A stretch of DNA of 64,000 bases from Pelagibius sp048268885 (GTDB lineage Bacteria; Pseudomonadota; Alphaproteobacteria; Kiloniellales; Kiloniellaceae): positions 62,001 to 126,000 of the forward strand of contig JBLWUP010000001.1 of assembly GCA_048268885.1 (NCBI GenBank). Direction: 5' to 3'. Positions 1-8,337 of this stretch are shown in pieces (the first letter of the stretch is position 1; every line of letters starts with the position of its first letter). The position numbers were made by a program, and so were the translations under genes. The notes below the pieces were generated by a model. It was given only the letters and a program-made list of their open reading frames with translations. It was not told the DNA's origin and searched no databases.

Positions 1-183
1 CAGATAGACGCCGCCGCGCAGGTCGAGCCCCAGGCTGATCTGCTGATGCGGCACCCAGCCCGCCGACTCCGCCATCTCATTGGCTTGGTCGCGGCTGAAC
101 AGCAGGTTCGGTGAGGCATAGACAATCCCGGCCAGAACAATCAAGAGCGTCAGGATGACTTGCCAGCGCGGAAGATGAACCAT
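1..183 (-). CDS. secD: Protein translocase subunit SecD (N-terminal 61 residues, cut by window edge)
   Basis: SecD works with SecF and YajC in the inner membrane, using the proton gradient to help pull exported proteins through SecYEG. Only the N-terminus is inside the window; the gene continues past base 1. The ATG at 183 gives a short positively charged start, a hydrophobic first membrane segment at about residues 7–25, and then LGLDLRGGVYL, the hallmark opening of the first periplasmic SecD domain. It follows yajC by 56 bases on the same strand, the usual yajC–secD–secF order. The call rests on this N-terminus and on context. Confidence 0.93.
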   Translation of the reverse strand, partial: MVHLPRWQVILTLLIVLAGIVYASPNLLFSRDQANEMAESAGWVPHQQISLGLDLRGGVYL

Positions 184-239
184 CGGTGGAGCGCTTTCTA
201 AAGCGGTTTGGACCTCACGCCGTCACGGCTTGCGGAGGC

Positions 240-677
240 TCAGGACCGGTCGTTGGGCTTCTTGCCGCCGAACAGGCCACCGAGCAGGCCGCCGAGCGGG
301 CTGCCGGACTTGGCACCCGGGTCGTTGGCCGGCTTCGCCCCGCCATCCCCTTTGGAGGCCGCCGCTTCGGTCTTGCTCAGCACCTCCTGGATGGTGTGGC
401 GCATGACACGCACCCGCACGCCCTCGGCCAGCTCGACCATCGCTTCGGTATCGTTGACCACCTTGGTCACGGTACCGATCAGGCCACCGGCGGTGACGAT
501 CCGGTCGCCACGGCGCAGGGCGGAGACCATTTCACGGTGCTGTTTAACCTTCTTCTGCTGCGGACGGATCAGCAGGAAGTAGAACACGACCACGATGAGG
601 ATGATGGGCAGGAGGGACGTGAACATGTCCGCTCCCCCGGCTCCTGCAGCCTGGGCATAGGCGGGCGAAATAAGCAT
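240..677 (-). CDS. yajC: Preprotein translocase subunit YajC
   Basis: YajC is the small single-pass partner of SecDF. The 145-residue protein has one membrane segment at about residues 19–38, followed by RPQQKKVKQH and RRGDRIVTAGGLIGTV, the conserved cytoplasmic YajC signature. The Gly/Lys-rich tail (residues about 105–145) is longer than in E. coli YajC (about 110 residues). An SD-like GGAGAAGG precedes the ATG at 677. It is immediately upstream of secD and divergent from the DUF815 gene, with a shared 184-base promoter region between them. Confidence 0.95.
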   Translation of the reverse strand: MLISPAYAQAAGAGGADMFTSLLPIILIVVVFYFLLIRPQQKKVKQHREMVSALRRGDRIVTAGGLIGTVTKVVNDTEAMVELAEGVRVRVMRHTIQEVLSKTEAAASKGDGGAKPANDPGAKSGSPLGGLLGGLFGGKKPNDRS

Positions 678-861
678 ACTTAGACCTTCTCCGAGCAGTC
701 AGACCGGCGGACTATAACGGCAAGCGCGCGAATTGCAACGCTACCCGGGCGCAGGCCCCGGCACCGGGAGCGCTCCTGCCCGGCCGATTGACCGGAAGCC
801 CGCGCCGCACTAGATTTTGCGGCGAATTTCAGCCTTTTAAAGTTCGTTCCTTGGAGCATAG

Positions 862-1749
862 ATGAGCAGCCCCGATCGTGACAACCTCCTCCCGGTTCTC
901 CAGCGCATTGCCGAGGCATTGGAGCGACTCGCCCCTGAGCCTTCTTCCGCGGTCACCATGGAGGGGGCAGACGCCTTCGTCTGGAACCCCGAGAGCGACC
1001 GGCTGGACCCGGTTCACCATGTAAATCGGGTCGACATCTCGCTTCTGCAAGGCATTCATCGCCAGATGGACACGCTTTACCAGAACACCCGCCGCTTCGC
1101 CGACGGCCTGCCGGCCAACAATGCCCTGCTCTGGGGCTCGCGCGGCGCCGGCAAGAGCTCCCTGGTCAAGGCCATCCACGCCAAGGTTAACGACGACCGC
1201 GCCCAGGACCAAGCGGGCCAGCCCCGACTGGCCCTGGTGGAAATCCACCGTGAGGATATTCCCAGCCTGCCGCAGCTGCTGACCCACCTGCGCGACGTCG
1301 AGCGCCCCTGCGTGCTGTTCTGCGACGACCTCAGCTTCGACGGCGAGGACGCCAGCTACAAGTCGCTGAAGGCCGTGCTGGAAGGCGGCATCGAAGGGCG
1401 GCCGACCAACGTGATCTTCTACGCCACCTCCAACCGGCGCCACCTCATGCCGCGCGACATGATCGAGAACGAGCGCTCGACGGCGATCCACGCCTCCGAG
1501 GCGGTGGAGGAAAAGGTCAGTCTGTCAGACCGCTTCGGCCTCTGGCTGGGCTTCCACAACTGCGATCAGGACACCTTCTTCGCCATGATCGAGGGCTATG
1601 CCGAGCGCTACGGCCTGGACCTGCCGAAAGAACAGCTCCAGGCGGAGGCCAGGGAATGGTCGGTGACCCGCGGCGCCCGCTCGGGGCGTGTCGCCTGGCA
1701 GTACATCCAGGAACTGGCCGGGCGGCTGGGGAAGAAGCTGGAGGACTGA
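862..1749 (+). CDS. DUF815-family AAA-type ATPase
   Basis: A 295-residue P-loop ATPase of the DUF815 family. Walker A is GSRGAGKSS at residues 92–100, and the Walker B region is VLFCDDLSF at about 151–159. The family hallmarks SYKSLKAVLEGG and FYATSNRRHL (sensor-1 like) follow. The cellular substrate of this family is not established; it resembles a DnaA/IstB-like AAA+ core. It is the only rightward gene in the first 19 kb and lies back to back with yajC, a neighbourhood I know from other alphaproteobacteria. GGAG lies 7 bases before the ATG. Function beyond ATP hydrolysis is not inferred. Confidence 0.9.
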   Translation: MSSPDRDNLLPVLQRIAEALERLAPEPSSAVTMEGADAFVWNPESDRLDPVHHVNRVDISLLQGIHRQMDTLYQNTRRFADGLPANNALLWGSRGAGKSSLVKAIHAKVNDDRAQDQAGQPRLALVEIHREDIPSLPQLLTHLRDVERPCVLFCDDLSFDGEDASYKSLKAVLEGGIEGRPTNVIFYATSNRRHLMPRDMIENERSTAIHASEAVEEKVSLSDRFGLWLGFHNCDQDTFFAMIEGYAERYGLDLPKEQLQAEAREWSVTRGARSGRVAWQYIQELAGRLGKKLED

Positions 1750-1782
1750 GGCCGCAGCCGCCCGCCGGACGTTGCTCTTCCT

Positions 1783-1811
1783 GTCACCCTCGGGACAAGC
1801 CCGAGGGTGAC
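1783..1811. repeat. Perfect 12-bp inverted repeat (REP-like palindrome)
   Basis: GTCACCCTCGGG and CCCGAGGGTGAC flank the 5-base loop ACAAG, 34 bases after the DUF815 stop codon. There is no T-run on either side, so it is not a classical intrinsic terminator. Its core resembles the dispersed GTC(A)CCCTCGGG palindromes found between genes in many alphaproteobacteria. It sits between two convergent genes and could stop transcription from both or protect 3' ends (inference). Confidence 0.7.
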
Positions 1812-1851
1812 GACAGAGTGTGGACGTGCCGGGACGACAGCGGTCTTTCCC

Positions 1852-2178
1852 CTAAGGCTGTGGAGCCTGGTCGCGGTCGTTCGGGCCGTAATCGCGGATC
1901 ACCGAGGCCACCCGCAGGCGGTAGTCCCTGAACAGCTCGTGGCGTCCTCTGCCCTGGGCGGCCTGGTGCTCGGTTTGCGCGCGCCAGCGGGCGATCGACT
2001 CCTCGTCGCGCCAGAAGGAGAGCGAGAGAATCTTGCCTTCCTCCGTCAGGCTGGCGAAGCGCTCCACGGAGATGAAGCCGTCGATCTGCTCCAGCTCGCT
2101 GCGCAACGACGCCGCGATATCGAGATATTCGCCTTTGCGGTCCGGCTTGGGCCAGACCTCGAAAACCACCACGTGCAT
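1852..2178 (-). CDS. Antibiotic-biosynthesis-monooxygenase (ABM) domain protein
   Basis: A 108-residue dimeric ferredoxin-like fold protein of the ABM family. It opens with MHVVVFEVWPKP, has the GFISVERF strand and the SLSFWRDEESIARWR stretch (the typical aromatic-rich fourth strand and helix) and ends with a charged tail. Similar small proteins act as cofactor-less oxygenases, haem-degrading enzymes or have no known activity; nothing here picks one. The ATG at 2178 has a strong SD (GGGAGGAGGG) 6 bases upstream; longer in-frame extensions lack this and have the composition of a shadow of the DUF502 gene. It is 32 bases downstream of the DUF502 gene and probably co-transcribed. Confidence 0.85.
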   Translation of the reverse strand: MHVVVFEVWPKPDRKGEYLDIAASLRSELEQIDGFISVERFASLTEEGKILSLSFWRDEESIARWRAQTEHQAAQGRGRHELFRDYRLRVASVIRDYGPNDRDQAPQP

Positions 2179-2210
2179 GACTTGCCCTCCTCCCGATGAC
2201 GGCGTCCGTC

Positions 2211-2810
2211 CTACGCTTGCGGCACCGCCGGCAGCAGCTTGGCCGTGCCCTTGCCGAGATGCTTGATGTTCTGCACGGCCGCCAGCATGGGCGCCTCCAG
2301 CGGTGTCACGCGGCCGGCATCGACGATACAGACCGCGCCGGACCAGGGGTTGGGCGCGCCGGGCAGGAAGATCACCACCTCGCCGCTGGGCAGGCGCTCG
2401 ACCTCGAAGGCAAGCTGACTGTAGTCGTCGAGGCGGACGAGGACGCTGCGCAGCGTGGTGTCGCCCTCGGCCTCGATGATGCTCTCGGTCATGCCCTTCA
2501 CGAAGAGATAGAAGGGCAAGCGCGACAGAACGCGGGTTTCGAGGGACTTCACCAGGCGGCCCGCCGCCGCGGCCCGCGCGAGCAGGCCGGCGACAAAGCA
2601 GACCGCGAGGATCAAGGCCACGGCGATGAGGTTCAGCAGAACGACCTCTCCGACGGTGTCGATCCTGGGAAAGACCGCCGCCAGCGGCTGGGCGATGCCC
2701 CGCATCAGCTCGAAGGCCTTGCCGAGGATGAAGATCACCACGATGAAGGGCACCAGAAAGACGATGCCGCCGATCACCGTGGTTTTCACGAGGCCGGTCC
2801 AACCTGTCAT
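2211..2810 (-). CDS. DUF502 family membrane protein
   Basis: A 199-residue inner-membrane protein of the DUF502 family. It has two hydrophobic helices near the N-terminus (about residues 8–28 and 50–75) and a soluble C-terminal half containing SGEVVIFLPGAPNPWSG, which matches the family core. The role is unknown; plant relatives (LCV/COV) act in vascular patterning, which does not help here. The ATG at 2810 is preferred over 2825 because GGGAGGA lies 5 bases before it. It lies between the LysM/LytM gene (77 bases upstream) and the ABM gene. Confidence 0.88.
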   Translation of the reverse strand: MTGWTGLVKTTVIGGIVFLVPFIVVIFILGKAFELMRGIAQPLAAVFPRIDTVGEVVLLNLIAVALILAVCFVAGLLARAAAAGRLVKSLETRVLSRLPFYLFVKGMTESIIEAEGDTTLRSVLVRLDDYSQLAFEVERLPSGEVVIFLPGAPNPWSGAVCIVDAGRVTPLEAPMLAAVQNIKHLGKGTAKLLPAVPQA

Positions 2811-2887
2811 GTTTTCCTCCCGCACCGGTCGTTGGCCTCCCCATACTACCAGACGGGAGAAGATAAGCGGGAGAAGCTGGGCGGTGC

Positions 2888-4180
2888 CTAGTTCGTGGCC
2901 TGGGCCGTGCGCGGGGCGAGCTGCGTTTCGGGATTGACCGCCCGGGTGCCGCGGCGCACTTCGAAATGAACCTGGGGACGGTCCACGTGGCCGCTGCTGC
3001 CGACGCGGGCGATGGTATCGCCGCGCTTCACTCTGTCGCCGGCGGCGACCAGCAGTTCCTCGTTGTGCGCATAGGCCGTCACCCAGCCGCCGGCATGCTT
3101 CACCAGCAGCAGCTTGCCGAAGCCCTTCAGCTCCTCACCGGCATAGGCCACCACCCCGTTCTCGGCGGCGCGCACCGGCGTGCCGCGCGGCGCGGCGATG
3201 TTGATGCCGTCGTTGTGCTCGCCGCCCTTCTTGGCGCCGAAAGACGACAGGACAGGTCCCTGCACCGGCCAATGGAAGGACGACCCGGCGCGTGCCGGCG
3301 GATTGGCCAGGGCGGCCTGGGTTGCCGCCTTCGAGCGCGGGGGCTTGCGCAGGTCCTTCGCCGTTTCCTGGGGCGCCGGCGCGCTCGCTTGCGGAGGCTT
3401 CGCCACGGCGGCTTCCGGAGGCGCATAGGCCACCTCGGTGGCCTGGGCTTCGGCACCGGAATCCGGTGTCGGCAGAATCAGCTTCTGACCCAAGGGAATG
3501 CTGTAAGGCGGCTGAATGCCGTTCAGGCGGACCAGTTCGCTGCGGTCCACGTTGTAGCGCCGCGCGATGTTGAAGACCGTGTCGCCGGGCGCGACTTCGT
3601 GAACCTGGGCACGTGGGATCTTCAGCTCCTGGCCGATCGAAAGCGCGTAAGGCGGCTGCAGGTCGTTGGCATCGATCACCGCGCGGATCGGCAGGCCCGA
3701 CCGCCGGGCAATGCCGTACAGGCTGTCGCCCTGGGCCACCACGTAGCGGCCGCCGGCGGACAGCGGCTGGGATGCGGCGGGGGCTTGCGCCGCGGCTTGC
3801 TGGACCTGCGGCTGGGGTTGCGCCTGGGGTTGGGCTTGCGCCTGGGCTTGGGCCTGGGGACGGGACAGCGGCTTGGCGACAGCCGGCGGCTGTTGCGGCG
3901 CGAGGCTCTGCTGGGTGACCTTCGGCGGCGGCGCCAGTTCCTGCACCTCGACGGCGGCGCTCTGCACGGCGCCAACCGGCTCAGCCGCGGCGGTCTCGAC
4001 CGGCAACTCCCAGGCGGCCAGGCTCGCCGGCGGCGTCGGCTTGCGGCCGGGCAGCGGCGGCGGGTCCTTCGGCGTGACGAAGCCGACGGGCCGGTAGTTC
4101 GGCGTGGCGATGCAGCCGGCCAGCACCAGGCCGGCGGCGGCCAGGGCCGCAAGTGACGTCCATCGCCGGCGGCCGGTCAT
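2888..4180 (-). CDS. NlpD-like LysM/LytM lipoprotein (murein hydrolase activator)
   Basis: A 430-residue outer-envelope lipoprotein. The signal peptide ends in the lipobox LVLAGC (Cys23), followed by a long Pro/Gln/Ala-rich linker (about 85–140, with alternating QA/QP), two LysM peptidoglycan-binding domains (about 145–189 and 193–237), a second linker, and a LytM/M23 domain (about 302–420). The M23 zinc ligands look degenerate: the H-x-G-x-D motif reads N323-D-G-I-N327 and the HxH motif reads Q403-V-H405. This points to an amidase activator like NlpD/EnvC rather than an active endopeptidase (inference). The ATG at 4180 overlaps the pcm stop by four bases (ATGA). Confidence 0.9.
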   Translation of the reverse strand: MTGRRRWTSLAALAAAGLVLAGCIATPNYRPVGFVTPKDPPPLPGRKPTPPASLAAWELPVETAAAEPVGAVQSAAVEVQELAPPPKVTQQSLAPQQPPAVAKPLSRPQAQAQAQAQPQAQPQPQVQQAAAQAPAASQPLSAGGRYVVAQGDSLYGIARRSGLPIRAVIDANDLQPPYALSIGQELKIPRAQVHEVAPGDTVFNIARRYNVDRSELVRLNGIQPPYSIPLGQKLILPTPDSGAEAQATEVAYAPPEAAVAKPPQASAPAPQETAKDLRKPPRSKAATQAALANPPARAGSSFHWPVQGPVLSSFGAKKGGEHNDGINIAAPRGTPVRAAENGVVAYAGEELKGFGKLLLVKHAGGWVTAYAHNEELLVAAGDRVKRGDTIARVGSSGHVDRPQVHFEVRRGTRAVNPETQLAPRTAQATN

Positions 4181-4860
4181 GCCAAGCCCTCGCTGCGCAG
4201 CATCGGTCCGTTCGCGAGGCCGATCGCATCGTCGGGCACGCCCTCGACCAGCGGCACGAAGCGCACATCGCTGAGGTGCTCCTCGACCAGGCCGTCGGCG
4301 GTGCGGGTCAGCCGCAGCAGCGCCTGATCGCGCGAGGTCCGGCCCACCGGCAGCACCATGCGGCCGCCCTCGGCCAGTTGATCGACCAGGGCGCCCGGCA
4401 CATCGACGGCGGCCGCCGTCACCATGATGCGGTCGAAGGGCGCCTGTTCGCGCCAGCCCTTCCAGCCGTCGCCGTGGCGGGTCGTGATGTTGTGCAGGCG
4501 CAGTTCCGTGAAACGCGCCTCGGCGATCTGCAGCAGTTCCTTGAAGCGTTCGATGGTGTAGACCCGGCGGCAAAGACGCGACAGCACCGCCGCCTGATAG
4601 CCGGAGCCTGTGCCGACCTCCAGCACCTTGGTGCGCCGGCTGGCGCCCAACGCCTGGGTCATCAGGGCCACCACCTGCGGCTGGCTCAGCGTCTGACCCT
4701 GGCCGATGGGAATGGCCATGTTCTCGTAGGCCTGGTGGCGGAAGCTTTCCGGCGTGAAAGCTTCGCGCGGAATGCGCTCGATCGCGGAAAGGACATCGGT
4801 GTCCGCAATCCCGGCGCGGCGCAATTCCATGACCAGACGGATCTTGCGCGACGCCACCAT
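4177..4860 (-). CDS. pcm: Protein-L-isoaspartate O-methyltransferase
   Basis: Pcm methylates L-isoaspartyl residues from SAM to start repair of damaged proteins in the cytosol. The 227-residue product has the SAM-binding motif VLEVGTGSGYQAAVLSR at about residues 80–96, preceded by the GQTLSQPQVVALMTQAL segment typical of Pcm. It overlaps surE by one base (TGATG) and the LysM/LytM gene by four, giving the classical surE–pcm–nlpD arrangement linked to stationary-phase survival in other proteobacteria. A second, divergent Pcm-family gene lies at 32483–33139. Confidence 0.95.
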   Translation of the reverse strand: MVASRKIRLVMELRRAGIADTDVLSAIERIPREAFTPESFRHQAYENMAIPIGQGQTLSQPQVVALMTQALGASRRTKVLEVGTGSGYQAAVLSRLCRRVYTIERFKELLQIAEARFTELRLHNITTRHGDGWKGWREQAPFDRIMVTAAAVDVPGALVDQLAEGGRMVLPVGRTSRDQALLRLTRTADGLVEEHLSDVRFVPLVEGVPDDAIGLANGPMLRSEGLA

Positions 4861-5642
4861 CAGTCGAAGATCCCCTGCATCTTCTTCATGGTCCCCCGGT
4901 GCGTTAAATCCAGGTGCAGCGGCGTAACGGAAATTCCGCCCCGCGCCGTCACCGCCAAATCGGTATCCTTATCCTTCGACTCGTCGACCTGATAGCCGCC
5001 GATCCACACGAAGCGCCGTCCGGAGGGATCCTCTCCCTCGGTGACCGAAGTCCCCTGGTCGCGGCGGCCCTGGCGGCAGATGTGAATGCCATCCACTTCA
5101 TCCGGCGCCAACGCCGGGAAGTTCACGTTGACCAGCAGATCCCGGCGCCACTCCATCGCCGCCAGGCGGCGCACGATGTCGCCCAGAAAATGTTCGGCCA
5201 CCTTCCACCGCACCACACCGTCGGGCCGGCGCTGCTGGCTGAAGGCGATGGCGCGGATGCCCAGCAGCGCCGCTTCCATGGTCGCCGCGACGGTGCCCGA
5301 GTAGGTCACGTCCTCGCCCAGGTTGCCGCCGTCGTTGATGCCGGAGAGCACCAGGTCCGGCGGACAGTCGGCCATGATGCGATGATGGGCGACCAGCACG
5401 CAGTCGGTCGGCGTGCCATCGACCGAAAAGCGCTTGGGGCCGAGACGGCGTTCGCGCAGCGGGCGGCGCAGGGTCAGCGAATGGCTGGTCGCCGACTGCT
5501 CGGTCTCCGGCGCCACGACCCAGACGTCGTCGCTCAAGGTCTTGGCGATCTTTTCCAGGATCTTCAGGCCCGGCGCGTGAATGCCGTCGTCGTTGGTGAC
5601 CAGCACCCTAGCCTTCTTGAGATTGAGGGTCCCTTTAGCCAT
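4860..5642 (-). CDS. surE: 5'/3'-nucleotidase SurE
   Basis: SurE is a metal-dependent phosphatase acting on nucleoside monophosphates and short polyphosphates. The 260-residue protein carries VLVTNDDGIHAPGL (acidic metal ligands) at about residues 13–26, the SATSHSLTL loop, and LSGINDGGNLGEDVTYSGT, all diagnostic of SurE. The ATG at 5642 overlaps the end of serS by 8 bases, so the genes are translationally coupled in a serS–surE–pcm–nlpD operon. Confidence 0.97.
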   Translation of the reverse strand: MAKGTLNLKKARVLVTNDDGIHAPGLKILEKIAKTLSDDVWVVAPETEQSATSHSLTLRRPLRERRLGPKRFSVDGTPTDCVLVAHHRIMADCPPDLVLSGINDGGNLGEDVTYSGTVAATMEAALLGIRAIAFSQQRRPDGVVRWKVAEHFLGDIVRRLAAMEWRRDLLVNVNFPALAPDEVDGIHICRQGRRDQGTSVTEGEDPSGRRFVWIGGYQVDESKDKDTDLAVTARGGISVTPLHLDLTHRGTMKKMQGIFD

Positions 5643-6912
5643 CGGCAGCGATCACCTCCAGGCCGCCCATGTAGGGACGCAGCGCCTCCGGCACCTCGAT
5701 GCTGCCGTCGGCCTGCTGGTAGTTCTCCATCACCGCGATGAGGCAGCGCCCCACCGCCACGCCGGAGCCGTTCAGGGTGTGCACGAAGCGCGTGCTCTTC
5801 TCGCCTTCCGGGCGATAGCGCGCCTTCATGCGGCGCGCCTGGAAGTCCAGGCAGTTCGAACAGCTGGAGATCTCACGGTAGGCGTCCTGGCCCGGCAGCC
5901 AGACCTCGACGTCGTAGCACTTGGCCGCGGCGAACCCCATGTCGCCGGTCGACAGCATCATGGTCCGGTACGGCAGAGCGAGGCGCTTCAGCACCTCCTC
6001 GGCGCAGCCGACCATGCGCTCGTGCTCTTCGGCGGACTGCTCGGGCATGGTCACCGAGACCAGCTCCACTTTTTCGAACTGGTGCTGGCGCAGCATGCCG
6101 CGGGTGTCGCGTCCGGCCGAGCCGGCCTCCGAGCGGAAGCAGGGCGTCAAGGCCGTGACCCGCAGCGGCAGAGCGTCGGCCGCGACGATCTCCTCGGCGA
6201 CCATATTGGTCAGCGGCACCTCCGCCGTCGGGATCAGCCAGAGGCCGTGGGTGGTCTTGAATAGGTCTTCGGCGAACTTCGGCAGCTGGCCCGTGCCGTA
6301 CAGCGCCTCGTCGCGCACCAGAAAGGGCGGCACGACCTCGGTGTAGCCATGCTCGGTCGTGTGCAGGTCCAGCATGAACTGCGCCAGCGCCCGGTGCAGG
6401 CGCGCGATCCTGCCGCGCATCACCGCGAAGCGCGCGCCCGAGAGCTTGGCCGCCGTCTCGAAATCGAGATCGCCCAGCGCCTCGCCCAGCTCGTAGTGCT
6501 CCTTGGCCTCGAAGTTGAACTTGCGCGGCTCCAGGTGGGCGCGCACCTCCACGTTGGCGGCCTCGTCCTCGCCTTCCGGCACGTCCGGCAGCGGCGCATT
6601 GGGCAGGCCGCTCAGCAGGTCCTGCAGCTCGACACCGAGCTGACGCTCGCTCTCCTCGGCCCCGGCCATCTTGTCCTTCAGGCCCGCCACCTCGGCCATG
6701 ATCGCCTCGGCGTCCTCGCCCTTGCGCTTGGCCTCGCCGATCGCCTTGGACGCCTCGTTGCGCCGGGTCTGCATGGCCTGCAGATCGGTCTGGGCCTCAC
6801 GGCGCTTGGCGTCGAGGGAGAGGATCTCCGCCGACAGCGGATTCAGGCCGCGGCGCGCCATCGCGGCGTCGAAGGCTTCGGGTTCTTCTCGGATCCAGCG
6901 GATGTCAAACAT
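5635..6912 (-). CDS. serS: Seryl-tRNA synthetase
   Basis: Class II aminoacyl-tRNA synthetase that charges tRNA-Ser and tRNA-Sec. The 425-residue length is standard. The N-terminal coiled-coil arm (about residues 25–105) is rich in Lys/Glu/Arg; the catalytic core shows motif 2 (LTPCFRSEAGSAGRDTRGM) and motif 3 (LNGSGVAVGRCLIAVMENYQ). It starts MFDIRWIREEPEAFD, matching the family N-terminus. The 230 bases upstream (6913–7142) contain no gene and should carry its promoter, although I cannot point to a convincing -35/-10 pair. Confidence 0.97.
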   Translation of the reverse strand: MFDIRWIREEPEAFDAAMARRGLNPLSAEILSLDAKRREAQTDLQAMQTRRNEASKAIGEAKRKGEDAEAIMAEVAGLKDKMAGAEESERQLGVELQDLLSGLPNAPLPDVPEGEDEAANVEVRAHLEPRKFNFEAKEHYELGEALGDLDFETAAKLSGARFAVMRGRIARLHRALAQFMLDLHTTEHGYTEVVPPFLVRDEALYGTGQLPKFAEDLFKTTHGLWLIPTAEVPLTNMVAEEIVAADALPLRVTALTPCFRSEAGSAGRDTRGMLRQHQFEKVELVSVTMPEQSAEEHERMVGCAEEVLKRLALPYRTMMLSTGDMGFAAAKCYDVEVWLPGQDAYREISSCSNCLDFQARRMKARYRPEGEKSTRFVHTLNGSGVAVGRCLIAVMENYQQADGSIEVPEALRPYMGGLEVIAADG

Positions 6913-7142
6913 AGGGGCACGCGACTCGGGTCAGTTTCAGGCGAATCGGGCCACTTATACGGCCCCACGAGCGCCCCTGTCCACGTCCGACTGCCCCGAT
7001 TCGTCCCAAAAATGTCCCAGGAATCCGAGACTTAGCTTCAGCGTCCGGACCAAGGCCAAAGGCGAATCCGCTGTTCCGATTCGGAAAGTGCCGTCGACTT
7101 AAAGTGATTTCTGAAGAAACTGCGTTTACGGAAGTTAACGCG

Positions 7143-8213
7143 CTAAGCAACCGCCCGCCCGCTTGCCCCTGCCTTCGGCTGGTCGACCAGGTAGTCGGTC
7201 AGCACCGCGCCGACCCACATGGCGGTCAGTGCCACCCAGGCTGTGATGGCAAAGGTCGAGCCGCCGGTGACGCCGGCGCCGATGGAGCAGCCGCCGGCGA
7301 GCATGGCCCCGAAGCCCATGAAGGCGGCTCCGCTCAGGTAGCGGCGCATGGACTTCGCCCCCTCGAAGCCTTCGAACTTCCACTCGCGGGCCACGAGCGC
7401 CGCCAGGGCCGCGCCGAGGAACACCCCGGGAACCAGGCCGACATCGAAATCCAGGGTGTCGGAGGCAGTCATGAAAAACATCAGGGTGTCGGCCGAAGGG
7501 CCCGAGAAGGTCAGGCTCTCGATCGGCACCGGGTCGAAGGCCTGGCGGGAGATGGCCGCCGTGAGCAGCCAGCCTGCCCCCACAGAAAAGCCGACGCCGG
7601 AGCCGAAGACCAGGACCGGCCAATGGATGCCGGCGCGCCAGGAGGCGGCCAGCGCGACCAGCGCCAGCACCGCGCCGAGCACCAATCCAGCATAGCGGCC
7701 GAGACCGATCGCGGAGAGGAGTTCGATGTGCGCCGGACCCATGGTCCACAGCCCGGCCAGGGTATCGCGCGCCGGCGCCAGCACGCCGTGCAGGGACATC
7801 TGCGCGATGACCGCAAAGACCAGGCCTGAGAGCAGAGCGCGCAGATTGCCGCTGGGGGCCAGTACCAGCAGGCGCCCGGGGCAGCCGCGGGCCAGGACCA
7901 TGCCGGCGCCGAAGATGAGACCGCCGAGAATCGCGCCGGACAGCGAGCCGGTCGAGGCCAGCCAGCGGGTCTGCTCCAGCGGCACCAGTCCGGAGAGCGC
8001 AAAGGCCTGGGTCCAGAACACCGCAGTGGAAAAGCACAGCAGCCAAACCGCCATGCGCGAACCGAGCCGGCCACGGGCGAACTCCACGGTGGCCGCGCGC
8101 AGGCAGAAACGGCTGCGCTGAGCGGCGACGCCGAAGAGCACGCCGACCAGCAAGCCGGCCAGGGCCGCCGCGCCGCTGTCGCCGGTGAACTCGAGAATTG
8201 CGTTGATGTCCAT
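7143..8213 (-). CDS. YeeE/YedE family sulfur-compound transporter
   Basis: A 356-residue integral membrane protein of the YeeE/YedE (TsuA) family, whose characterised members import thiosulfate. About ten hydrophobic segments are visible. Conserved cysteine motifs of the family occur at SRFCLRAA (about residue 37), RGCPGRLLVL and AGGCSIGAG. It interrupts the usual tatC–serS adjacency. The start at ATG 8213 fits the family N-terminus; a TTG at 8231 is in frame but overlaps the hairpin at 8233–8263. No SD is obvious. The substrate is inferred from family membership only. Confidence 0.85.
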   Translation of the reverse strand: MDINAILEFTGDSGAAALAGLLVGVLFGVAAQRSRFCLRAATVEFARGRLGSRMAVWLLCFSTAVFWTQAFALSGLVPLEQTRWLASTGSLSGAILGGLIFGAGMVLARGCPGRLLVLAPSGNLRALLSGLVFAVIAQMSLHGVLAPARDTLAGLWTMGPAHIELLSAIGLGRYAGLVLGAVLALVALAASWRAGIHWPVLVFGSGVGFSVGAGWLLTAAISRQAFDPVPIESLTFSGPSADTLMFFMTASDTLDFDVGLVPGVFLGAALAALVAREWKFEGFEGAKSMRRYLSGAAFMGFGAMLAGGCSIGAGVTGGSTFAITAWVALTAMWVGAVLTDYLVDQPKAGASGRAVA

Positions 8214-8232
8214 GCGGGTGCTCAGGCGCAAA

Positions 8233-8263
8233 GGCTCGGAATGGTCTCCATTCCGAGCCTTTT
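8233..8263. terminator. 12-bp hairpin with T-run, between tatC and yeeE-like gene
   Basis: GGCTCGGAATGG and CCATTCCGAGCC pair perfectly around a 3-base loop. The plus strand continues TTTT and the minus strand TTTG. Read leftward it lies 75 bases after the tatC stop and would end tatABC transcripts, but it is only 19 bases ahead of the next gene's ATG. It could therefore be the tat terminator, a leader hairpin or an attenuator for the transporter gene. Confidence 0.75.
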
Positions 8264-8337
8264 AACAGAAATAGGTGGCCTATTCCTTGATGCAGGTCAG
8301 CCCGCCGCAGGTCGCGGATCAGGCGATTTACTGCCCT

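Noticed and set aside
2888..4573. 561-codon version of the LysM/LytM protein
   Set aside because: The extra N-terminal part overlaps pcm out of frame; the internal ATG at 4180 gives a proper lipoprotein signal and an ATGA overlap.
6905..7150. 81-codon minus-strand frame upstream of serS
   Set aside because: No SD or recognisable product; it overlaps the serS start and is probably promoter DNA.
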